Shown: piece after piece, positions 25,304 to 31,397 of the stretch
Layout of the letters: every line of letters starts with the position of its first letter
Numbering within the stretch: the stretch's first letter is position 1
Source: a virus
IMG/VR virus record: IMGVR_UViG_3300028794_000185
Span: 1 to 40,108 of that record
DNA length: 40,108 nucleotides
Strand: one strand, 5' to 3'
Notes under the pieces: generated by a model
What the model was told of the DNA's origin: nothing
Seen by the model: the letters and a program-made list of their open reading frames with translations, nothing else
The model's database searches: none
Made by a program: the position numbers and the translations under genes

Positions 25304-25334
25304 TCAGCGCCTACCTGTTTAAACGGGTTGAGGC
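25294..25334 (+). promoter_or_regulatory. Putative -1 frameshift signal at the portal stop codon
   Basis: Heptamer A AAA AAG (25294-25300) directly before the stop TAA (25301-25303); 8-base spacer (25301-25308); then a stem GCCT+ACCTG pairing with CGGGT+AGGC (25309-25317 with 25324-25334, one 2-base bulge, loop of 6). A purine-rich GGGGGAAG lies 7 bases upstream (25279-25286). Heptamer, spacer and stem all fall within known -1 frameshift ranges. The stem is followed by TTTTTA, so a partial terminator is an alternative reading. Confidence 0.6.
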
Positions 25335-26661
25335 TTTTTATACTGATGATTGTTGCCACCATGAACCGGCCATTACTGCAATTGATTTGAGCGGCTGGGC
25401 GGCTACCATTGAGCAGATTGCAAAAGAAATGCACGATGGTAACCTTAAGCCGGGCCAGTTGGATGAAAAGCTTGTTACCAAAACCTATAACGACCTGAAC
25501 GAAGCTGCGGCCAGTGGCTATGGTAAAGGATGGACAAAGTTTGGTTCCGATGCTGTAAATGATAAGCAGGTTTTACTCCTTCAGCAGAATATTTTCCGCT
25601 TTTCGGGTGCAAAAACCTACACCCAACTAATGGAACTTAACAGCCTTTTGGTTAAAGATGGTAAGCAACAGTCGTGGCCGGATTTTAAAGCGGATGCGCT
25701 AAAGGTAAACGAGAAGTATAATGTTGATCATTTACAGGCCGAGCATCAAACGGCCACGCGGGCCACTCAAAGCGTTAAGGAGTTTAACCAGTTTAAGGCC
25801 GATGTAAAGATTTTCCCTAACGTAATATTCCGTACTGCCGGTGATAAGCGGGTAAGGGAGTCACATCGAAAGCTTGAAGGTACAATAGTGCCGGTTAACA
25901 GTGCTTTTTTAGACAGGTACATGACGCCGCTTGGTTACCGGTGCCGGTGCCGATGGGTACAAACTGCCCAAAAGGCTACAAGGGATATACCCGATACAGT
26001 TGAGGGTGTAAGCGATGAGTTTAAGTTTAACCCGGCTAAAACTAACCAGGTGTTTAACGAGGGTACGGCAAATGGCGCGAAGCCTATGCCGCAATTTATA
26101 GTGGCTAAGGAGGGCGGCAAGCAGCTTGAGGCACAAATAGAGGCGGCTAAGCTATACGCGCCTTATACGCCCGCCTATAAAGCTGATAACGGTAGTAAGG
26201 TAGAGGTGAGTCCGTTTGCAGATTTGCAGGATTTTGAACCAAACTTAAAAACGGCAAAAGTAATTGCCGATGCTTTAGGCATAGACGTTAAAATACGGCC
26301 ACATTTAAACCGAACGCTTGTGCCTGGCAAGAACCCGGAATATGAAATTAAAGGCCGCTTAGCCGACCGCAAGGGCATTAAAAGTGTAAAGGGCGTGGCA
26401 GATGCAATTGATAACTCAAAATCCCAAATGATGGATAAGGATACAAACCCCGATCAAAAACCTTACATCATCGTTTTTGATTTGAGCGATATCCAGAACC
26501 TTAACCTGGTAGAACTTAAAACCATGTTAAATCGCAAAATAACCGATACAAGGGGCAAGAACATACACGGCCTTATAATGGTAAATGGCAAAAACTCGGT
26601 TGAATTATTAAGGGATGAGATTGTAAAGAGGGATTACGCGAAGCTTGATAAAATACAATAA
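25300..26661 (+). CDS. MuF-type minor head protein with CdiA-like C-terminal domain, probably expressed as portal fusion
   Basis: This frame is open from 25267 to the stop at 26659-26661. It has no ATG, GTG or TTG before a TTG at 25387 (424 residues from there), yet the upstream 29 codons look coding (a Cys/His cluster, DDCCHHEP). A -1 slip at 25294-25300 joins it to the portal (873 residues in total). The MuF (SPP1 gp7) core is visible as FRTAGDKRVRESHRKLEG and MTPLGYRCRCRW. The last 150 residues (PEYEIKGRLADRK, YIIVFDLSD, IHGLIMVNGK) resemble the CdiA-type C-terminal nuclease toxin domain, as in MuF polymorphic toxins. MuF proteins sit in the head and some are injected with DNA. Whether this one is made only as a fusion, and whether it is toxic, is inference; no immunity gene is recognised next to it. 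Confidence 0.7.
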   Translation, partial: VISAYLFKRVEAFYTDDCCHHEPAITAIDLSGWAATIEQIAKEMHDGNLKPGQLDEKLVTKTYNDLNEAAASGYGKGWTKFGSDAVNDKQVLLLQQNIFRFSGAKTYTQLMELNSLLVKDGKQQSWPDFKADALKVNEKYNVDHLQAEHQTATRATQSVKEFNQFKADVKIFPNVIFRTAGDKRVRESHRKLEGTIVPVNSAFLDRYMTPLGYRCRCRWVQTAQKATRDIPDTVEGVSDEFKFNPAKTNQVFNEGTANGAKPMPQFIVAKEGGKQLEAQIEAAKLYAPYTPAYKADNGSKVEVSPFADLQDFEPNLKTAKVIADALGIDVKIRPHLNRTLVPGKNPEYEIKGRLADRKGIKSVKGVADAIDNSKSQMMDKDTNPDQKPYIIVFDLSDIQNLNLVELKTMLNRKITDTRGKNIHGLIMVNGKNSVELLRDEIVKRDYAKLDKIQ

Positions 26662-26683
26662 GGCGGCGGTAAACCGTCGCCTT
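26660..26683 (+). other. Intergenic hairpin after MuF gene
   Basis: AAGGCGGCGG (26660-26669) pairs with CCGTCGCCTT (26674-26683), with one G-U pair and a 4-base TAAA loop. No T-run follows, so it is more likely an mRNA-stabilising or processing hairpin than a terminator. The rest of the gap to 26749 holds no gene. Confidence 0.55.
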
Positions 26684-26748
26684 AAGGAGGCCGGCTTGAT
26701 GTAATCGCGCCCGCAATACAAATGTAGATAAATTAATATTTAAAAACA

Positions 26749-27273
26749 ATGGCTAAAAATCTGCAAGGGCCTGACTTTGATGGCATAGCAAAGGGCTTGT
26801 TAGAGGACATAGTAACCTATGCTTCAGTTACCGGCCTTAACCACATCAAAGAATGTTTTGATAAGGGCGGTTTTACCGACGAAGCTTTCGAAGCCTGGCC
26901 AAAACGCAAGGATGGCGACGAGACGCGGGCCTTATTGGTACATACTACAAACCTGCGCGATAGCAACGTAATTCAGGAGCGGAGCATAAGCCAAATAGTT
27001 TTTACCAACGCGGCCCCATACGCCTCTATTCACAACTACGGGGGAAGTATAACGATCCGGGTTACTAAAAAGTCGCGGAAGTTCTTTTGGTATATGTACA
27101 AGTTAACCGATAAAGAGAAGTGGAAGTACATGGCCATGACCAAAAAGGACAGGATAGTAATTACCATGCCTGCCCGGCCTTTTATGAAAGAAAGCAAGGC
27201 ATTAACAAATAATATTAATAGTTGGGTTGCAGGTGAAATAACAACCCGTTTTAATAACGCAAACAGGGAATAA
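26749..27273 (+). CDS. Phage virion morphogenesis protein (gpG-like)
   Basis: A 174-residue protein with the pattern of Mu gpG/P2 gpS-type tail completion proteins: an N-terminal helix, FEAWPKRKDGDETRALLVHTT, a LRDSNVIQ segment, then FTNAAPYASIHNYGGS and a late MPARPFMKES motif (ARPF/GRPF-type). These proteins join or complete the head-tail interface. It follows MuF by 87 bases, as F is followed by G in Mu. Confidence 0.75.
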   Translation: MAKNLQGPDFDGIAKGLLEDIVTYASVTGLNHIKECFDKGGFTDEAFEAWPKRKDGDETRALLVHTTNLRDSNVIQERSISQIVFTNAAPYASIHNYGGSITIRVTKKSRKFFWYMYKLTDKEKWKYMAMTKKDRIVITMPARPFMKESKALTNNINSWVAGEITTRFNNANRE

Positions 27274-27274
27274 A

Positions 27275-27811
27275 ATGCAGGACTTTACAGATTTATACAT
27301 CGAACTGGGCGAAAAGGCCCTTACCATCGACGGCATTAATTGGGTCGACCTTTGGAATAACCAGGTTAACTTTTTAGAAGATGAGTTTCCGTTTACCGCG
27401 CCTGCCGTGTTTTTTCAGTTTACACTTTTGTCGGCGCGTGATATTGGCAAAAACGCGCAGGAGGTAGAATGGCAAATTGATATGTGGCTATTTTACGAAA
27501 CGATGGCCGATACAAGCCACGGAAGCATGAACATGGATACAGCGGTAGGCTTTCTTAAGCTGCTGAATGAATTGTTTAAAAAGTTTCATGGCACATCAGG
27601 CGTTAATTATTCGAGCATGCGCAGGATAGGTTTACGTTTACAGGAAAGCGGCGGCACCGGTAACTTATACATGCAAACTTTTACCTGTATTTCAATCGAT
27701 GAAAGCGCGGTTAAAGAGTATGATGAGGCCGATATGCCGGAAGTGGTTATTGTAAACGAAGAAGGCCCGGAAACCGAGCCTGACGAACCAATGTTTATGA
27801 TACGGGGTTAA
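27275..27811 (+). CDS. gp37-like head-tail joining protein
   Basis: A 178-residue protein. It has helix-rich N-terminal LYIELGEKALTIDGINW, a strand segment FPFTAPAVFFQFTLLSARDI and VEWQIDMWLFYETMADT, and an acidic, proline-rich tail. The gene order (gpG-like, then this) and the pattern of a beta-sandwich tail terminator suggest a Mu gp37/DUF1834-type or tail-terminator protein. Its stop overlaps the end of the convergent minus-strand HTH gene by 4 bases. The family call is uncertain. Confidence 0.5.
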   Translation: MQDFTDLYIELGEKALTIDGINWVDLWNNQVNFLEDEFPFTAPAVFFQFTLLSARDIGKNAQEVEWQIDMWLFYETMADTSHGSMNMDTAVGFLKLLNELFKKFHGTSGVNYSSMRRIGLRLQESGGTGNLYMQTFTCISIDESAVKEYDEADMPEVVIVNEEGPETEPDEPMFMIRG

Positions 27812-28071
27812 CTTGCTACGGCCATTTCGCCGTTTATTTCGATGGTTTCGGGGCGCTTCTTTTTAACGCTTACCCGGTAATAAACAATATTTTCGATAGT
27901 TTTAGGCGACCTGAAAAACATGTCGCCTAAAACCTCGAATATATAATCCTCGTCAAAAACCCGCTTCCCCGACTTGCTTTTAACACCAATTCTTTTCGCG
28001 TACTCCTCGCGCACTTTCGCATAAAAAAGCTCTGTGTTGCTTTTAAATTTGTTCTCTGAAGTTTGATCCAT
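27808..28071 (-). CDS. Small helix-turn-helix regulator, candidate late activator
   Basis: From the ATG at 28071 an 87-residue protein (longer forms are possible but would run through the promoter). Residues about 42-66 (DYIFEVLGDMFFRSPKTIENIVYYR) fit a helix-turn-helix. It is the last gene before the convergent plus-strand late operon and has its own promoter (28107-28139), so it lies where Mu-like phages may keep a middle/late regulator (Mor or C analogue). It could control the dyad at 21458-21478. All of this is inference; the family is not recognised. The C-terminus is acidic and short. Confidence 0.55.
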   Translation of the reverse strand: MDQTSENKFKSNTELFYAKVREEYAKRIGVKSKSGKRVFDEDYIFEVLGDMFFRSPKTIENIVYYRVSVKKKRPETIEINGEMAVAS

Positions 28072-28106
28072 GTGTATATTAAACTGTGATATCAGCTTAT
28101 TAGGCA

Positions 28107-28139
28107 TAAATATACTAAGAAAAATAGCATTTTTGCAAG
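28107..28139 (-). promoter_or_regulatory. Promoter of the small HTH gene
   Basis: On the minus strand CTTG (28136-28139), a 21-base spacer and TATATTTA (28107-28114) closely match the Bacteroidota consensus TTTG-N19-21-TAnnTTTG. A 5' leader of about 30 bases to the ATG at 28071 would follow. Confidence 0.55.
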
Positions 28140-28168
28140 CGAATATTTTTAACAAATATTCCGGGTGG

Positions 28169-29260
28169 CTAATTCGCCTTAATAAGTTTTCTGCCCAATT
28201 GTTGCATAGGCCATTCAATCGTGTAATACAACACTGAAGATAATATTACGCTTATTCCTAAAACCATCAAATAGTTTAGCAGGTAATTAGCTATTACCAG
28301 TGGCTCACGGGTACCGGAAATTAAATTAAAGGCTGACAGTTTATGTAAAATGTAGATTGCCGCCGCATGTGTTAAGTAAATTGTATAGCTAATTTTTCCG
28401 ATGTAATATATAGCACGGTTAAAAAAAAGCTTTGGATGATATTTTTCAAACGCCAGAACTAACAACAAAAAAGCTAATCCAAAATAAAATATTTGTGAGA
28501 ATATAAGGTTTTGTTGAATGCAAAAACTAAAAACAGCTATGACAAATCCGAAAAATAAATGCTTAGGCGATAATGTAAGCCTGTCTTTATCCCGAATAAT
28601 AAAGTACAACAATATGCCTAACGCAAATACTGGCAACTGATTTGGAAAGTATAAGAATAGATACTCCTGCCACAAGTCACCGGCCGAAATCAGGGAGTGC
28701 GATTGCAATACGTATAAAAGCGCTGCCTTAAAAACAAGTGTAATTATCGTGAATGTAAAAGCGTCCCCTATGCTTTTTATTTTGGCAAAGAGGAACGGCA
28801 AAAGAAAATAAAACATTACTTCCACGGCAATAGACCAACCACCCGGAACTATGCTTGTAATCCAATATGGATTAAATCCATGCAAAAAGGAAAAGTTTGA
28901 TACGATATTAGCTGCTGAAATAAACTTTGCATCGCCCAGCCAGTGCCTCGGGCCAAATCCATCCTGCCACAAATAATAAACTATAGCCAGGTAGTACAAA
29001 GGCGCTATCCGGAAAAAACGCCGTATGAAATAATTTTTTATTGGTGTTCTTTCGTAAGCGCTCCTATAAGAAAATGAAAGCATTAAAGTAAATGCGCTTA
29101 ACATATAAAACAACTGAACCCCTCTCGATCCGTTATCTATAATGGCCACGATATATGGATGGATGTGGTCGATGTTATTCGACTGCTGACGTACGTGAAC
29201 CATTAAAACGGCTAAAATTGCTAATGCTCTTAATACATCTATATACCGCTGTTTTTCCAT
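28169..29260 (-). CDS. Acyltransferase family 3 (OafA/YrhL-like) membrane protein
   Basis: From the ATG at 29260, 363 residues (a TTG at 29278 would add six). It has about ten hydrophobic helices and the marks of family 3 acyltransferases: RYIDVLRALAILAVLMVH (residues 5-22, with His22) near the start and the RRFFRIAPLYYL segment (about 85-96). These enzymes transfer acetyl or other acyl groups to surface polysaccharides from the inner membrane. It is placed between the early and late regions, follows a terminator (29291-29316) and is AT-rich, unlike its neighbours, suggesting acquisition. A lysogenic-conversion (serotype change, exclusion of superinfecting phage) role is likely and fits the insertion beside a polysaccharide locus. 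Confidence 0.8.
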   Translation of the reverse strand: MEKQRYIDVLRALAILAVLMVHVRQQSNNIDHIHPYIVAIIDNGSRGVQLFYMLSAFTLMLSFSYRSAYERTPIKNYFIRRFFRIAPLYYLAIVYYLWQDGFGPRHWLGDAKFISAANIVSNFSFLHGFNPYWITSIVPGGWSIAVEVMFYFLLPFLFAKIKSIGDAFTFTIITLVFKAALLYVLQSHSLISAGDLWQEYLFLYFPNQLPVFALGILLYFIIRDKDRLTLSPKHLFFGFVIAVFSFCIQQNLIFSQIFYFGLAFLLLVLAFEKYHPKLFFNRAIYYIGKISYTIYLTHAAAIYILHKLSAFNLISGTREPLVIANYLLNYLMVLGISVILSSVLYYTIEWPMQQLGRKLIKAN

Positions 29261-29290
29261 CTGTTCAAAAGTGCTCAAAATTCTTCGAAC

Positions 29291-29316
29291 AAAAAAAGCC
29301 CCGCGATTGCGGGGCT
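29291..29316 (-). terminator. Intrinsic terminator at the end of the early operon
   Basis: On the minus strand AGCCCCGC (29309-29316) pairs with GCGGGGCT (29297-29304) around a 4-base loop, followed by TTTTTT. It ends transcripts of the long early operon after the GemA-like gene and isolates the acyltransferase gene. The T-run is on the minus-strand side only. Confidence 0.85.
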
Positions 29317-29338
29317 GTAAGATGAATTTAAATACTGT

Positions 29339-29755
29339 TTAAAGGCCAGTTAAAAAGCTTTGATAAACGAACTCAAATTGTGTAACCAGTGTGGGCAATT
29401 CGGCCACGGTAAAGTGGTTTAGTTTTTTGTTTTTGCCGGAGTACTGCAAACACCAATTATTTACCCGTTCCATATCTACCTTTCCGTTTGATAACTTCCA
29501 GTGCATTTCGTGCGCCCGGCTTATGATCTTGCGGCGCATGTCATCGCCTGGCTTTTCTTTTGGCCTATCCACAGCCTTTTGGCCGGTAACCCCTTGCAGA
29601 TATGTTACAATATCCTGCGTTTCGTTATAACTCATATCCTTTAAGCTGCTTGTGCGGTCGCGGGTGATATGCTTCACAATTTTTACCTTTTCTGCCTCAT
29701 CAACTCCCGCCTTGGAGAGCAATGTTCTAACCATTGTTACTTGTGCGGGTGTCAT
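29339..29755 (-). CDS. GemA/gp16-like regulatory protein
   Basis: The ATG at 29755 directly follows the stop of the upstream gene by 1 base and gives 138 residues; a longer non-ATG start is not favoured. The pattern MTPAQVTMVRTLLSKAG near the start, SYNETQDIVTYLQG in the middle and RRKIISRAHEMHWKL near residues 70-90 are typical of the Mu gp16 (GemA, DUF1018) family, which modulates host gene expression and DNA gyrase-related effects. It is the last gene of the early operon before the terminator. Confidence 0.72.
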   Translation of the reverse strand: MTPAQVTMVRTLLSKAGVDEAEKVKIVKHITRDRTSSLKDMSYNETQDIVTYLQGVTGQKAVDRPKEKPGDDMRRKIISRAHEMHWKLSNGKVDMERVNNWCLQYSGKNKKLNHFTVAELPTLVTQFEFVYQSFLTGL

Positions 29756-29756
29756 G

Positions 29757-30194
29757 TTACTTCTCCTTTTTCCAATCGTTTTTAAAATATTCCTTTTTAA
29801 GATAGTTTTCCGGGTCAACTATGCCCCGGCTGTTTTTGTTACAGTACACGGTGTAAGGGACGTATTGGGCAATTGCATCTATCCTGTCCTTATCTTTTAA
29901 TTTGTTATAGATAGGTATGCAACGCAGCTTGTTTATTTTTTTTAATTGAATTTCCCAAAAACGGTCAAAGCTTAAGTCTATCGGCACCTTTACCACCGTA
30001 ACAGTTGGTATGTTCGTTATTTTATAAAACTCCTCCTCAACGCGGGGAAGTAGCGCCAGAAAGTTCCTTAGTTGCATTTCGGATTGATCGCTTTCGTTTA
30101 AGTAATAGACCAGGTATCCCTCGTCATTATACCCGAATGTTATTTGCCCCTCGAAATTGATCGAGGTAAGCAAGAATTTCTTTTTAATTTGCAT
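29757..30194 (-). CDS. Hypothetical early protein
   Basis: A 145-residue protein with a charged, mainly helical second half (LKKINKLRCIPIYNKLKDKDRID) and a beta-type N-terminus (KKKFLLTSINFEG, ITFGYNDEGYLVYYL). No family recognised, no membrane segment. It lies between the deoxyribosyltransferase-like gene and GemA on the minus strand with 1-base gaps, so it is part of the early operon. Possibly a regulator or anti-host factor; the sequence does not tell. Confidence 0.5.
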   Translation of the reverse strand: MQIKKKFLLTSINFEGQITFGYNDEGYLVYYLNESDQSEMQLRNFLALLPRVEEEFYKITNIPTVTVVKVPIDLSFDRFWEIQLKKINKLRCIPIYNKLKDKDRIDAIAQYVPYTVYCNKNSRGIVDPENYLKKEYFKNDWKKEK

Positions 30195-30195
30195 A

Positions 30196-30534
30196 TTAAT
30201 TGTCGATTGAGGGAATGTTTAATTTAAGCGCTACTGAGCGTTCCATTTTTGCGCCCTCGCTTTCGTGCCAATCGTGCAGCAGGCAAATAAAGTCGGCGGT
30301 TAAAAGCAGTCCAAGCGCAATCCTCATTGCCCTATCCCACGGCGCATCCTGCCTGATTACTAAGCAGGGATTAAGAACCTTAAAGCCCATGGCTTCCAAT
30401 TCCAGTTGCTTCGCCATGAATTTGGAATACACTTCGTTGTAAGGCAGGTCGGTTACTTTACCTGCTAAATAAACCGTTGGTTGCTTTTCGCCAGATGGGA
30501 AGTCGATGGCGGTATCTATTGAATTATTGTCCAT
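30196..30534 (-). CDS. DUF4406-like (nucleoside 2-deoxyribosyltransferase fold) protein
   Basis: A 112-residue protein. VYLAGKVTDLPYNEVY (residues 21-36) is the nucleotide-binding start typical of the DUF4406/nucleoside deoxyribosyltransferase-like group, with SEGAKMERSVA (92-102) matching the later S-x-GA-x-x-E active-site segment. These proteins bind or transfer nucleoside sugars. Common in phage early regions; the real substrate is unknown. It directly follows the second Dam-type methylase, so a link to nucleotide or DNA modification is possible. Confidence 0.68.
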   Translation of the reverse strand: MDNNSIDTAIDFPSGEKQPTVYLAGKVTDLPYNEVYSKFMAKQLELEAMGFKVLNPCLVIRQDAPWDRAMRIALGLLLTADFICLLHDWHESEGAKMERSVALKLNIPSIDN

Positions 30535-30536
30535 GA

Positions 30537-31298
30537 TTAAAATATTTGAATTTGTGATTGTCTGTAATTAGTGATCAGTATCTCAACTGATCGTTTTTTT
30601 AGGGATTGGCGTTCGCCGATGTTAATTGTAAGCAGGCCGCGTTTCTTTGCCTGGTCTAAAATAAAGGGGTGCGCTTCCTCGCTTATGGCAAACTTGATAT
30701 CGGAGTTTTGAAGCAACTCGAAAAGGTCAAAGGAATCAACCTCATTAAAGCCACATTGAAAGTTATTTTCGGTTCCTAAATAGGGCGGATCAGCGTAGAT
30801 AAAGGTTGTTGCCTTTTCCTCGGGCTTGATAGCCATTTTTTTAATAACCTTTCTAAAATCGCAGTTCATAAACTGGCAGTCGCTAAGCAGCCGGTTAGTT
30901 GTTTCGATGTTTTTTAAAATCACCGACTTGCCATCGTAAACCCCGAACCTTAAAGTATGCGGCTTACCCATGTAGCCAAAATTTGAAAGGAATAAAAACC
31001 GAAGCGCCTTTTGTACCGGGTCAACCTCTTTGTTTTTCTGCCAGTAACGCAAAAGTTCCTCATGCACGGGCATGTTAAAAACAGATTTTTCGAGTTGCTT
31101 TTTATGCTTTTTAACTACCATAAACAGGTTAAACACGTCCGAATCGATATCGTTAAGAATGTTATACTTTGCTTTAGGCTTATTAAAAAACACGCCTCCA
31201 GCCCCAAAAAATGGTTCTACATAAGTAGTATGAGGCGGGAAGTATTGCGTTATGCTTGCCGCTATCTTTCTTTTGTTTCCTAATCGGGTTAAAATCAT
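30537..31298 (-). CDS. Dam-type (D12 class) DNA adenine methyltransferase, early operon copy
   Basis: A 253-residue adenine methyltransferase. It has the AdoMet motif RLGNKRKIAASI then VEPFFGAGGVFF (residues 27-38), LNDIDSDVFNLF and the catalytic DPPY (170-173) in FIYADPPYLGT. Its sequence is clearly different from the enzyme at 4078-4881, so they probably have different targets or timing. It sits after the C5-methyltransferase gene, separated by a 99-base structured gap (31299-31397). Orphan enzyme with no restriction partner; it presumably protects the phage genome. Confidence 0.87.
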   Translation of the reverse strand: MILTRLGNKRKIAASITQYFPPHTTYVEPFFGAGGVFFNKPKAKYNILNDIDSDVFNLFMVVKKHKKQLEKSVFNMPVHEELLRYWQKNKEVDPVQKALRFLFLSNFGYMGKPHTLRFGVYDGKSVILKNIETTNRLLSDCQFMNCDFRKVIKKMAIKPEEKATTFIYADPPYLGTENNFQCGFNEVDSFDLFELLQNSDIKFAISEEAHPFILDQAKKRGLLTINIGERQSLKKRSVEILITNYRQSQIQIF

Positions 31299-31317
31299 GT
31301 TGGGTAATTGGTTTAAA

Positions 31318-31393
31318 CTAACCGGCTGGGGACGGATACATGTGCTCTACCAAAATGCGAGGTACTAATGTATATGTGTGCCATGCCGGTTAG
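31318..31393 (-). repeat. Nested inverted repeat between two methyltransferase genes
   Basis: Three nested complementary pairs: CTAACCGGC/GCCGGTTAG (31318-31326 with 31385-31393), ATACAT/ATGTAT (31336-31341 with 31368-31373) and TACC/GGTA (31348-31351 with 31361-31364). They span the gap between the C5 and Dam-type genes, so a folded mRNA leader or regulatory element is plausible. A GGTAGAGCA string on the minus strand recalls a tRNA D-arm, but no complete tRNA can be folded. Confidence 0.6.
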
Positions 31394-31397
31394 ATTG

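Noticed and set aside
25309-25340. Plain intrinsic terminator between portal and MuF
   Set aside because: Stem plus T-run fits, but it would cut off essential head genes; its exact placing 8 bases after a slippery heptamer makes a frameshift stimulator the better reading, with partial termination left open.
29284-29289. TTCGAA before the acyltransferase gene as a repressor operator
   Set aside because: A single 6-base match is expected by chance at this length; no second site at 12- or 21-base spacing.
31320-31390. tRNA-like string (GGTAGAGCA) on the minus strand
   Set aside because: No T-arm GGTTCGA, no complete anticodon stem and no CCA-type acceptor; kept only as a nested inverted repeat.
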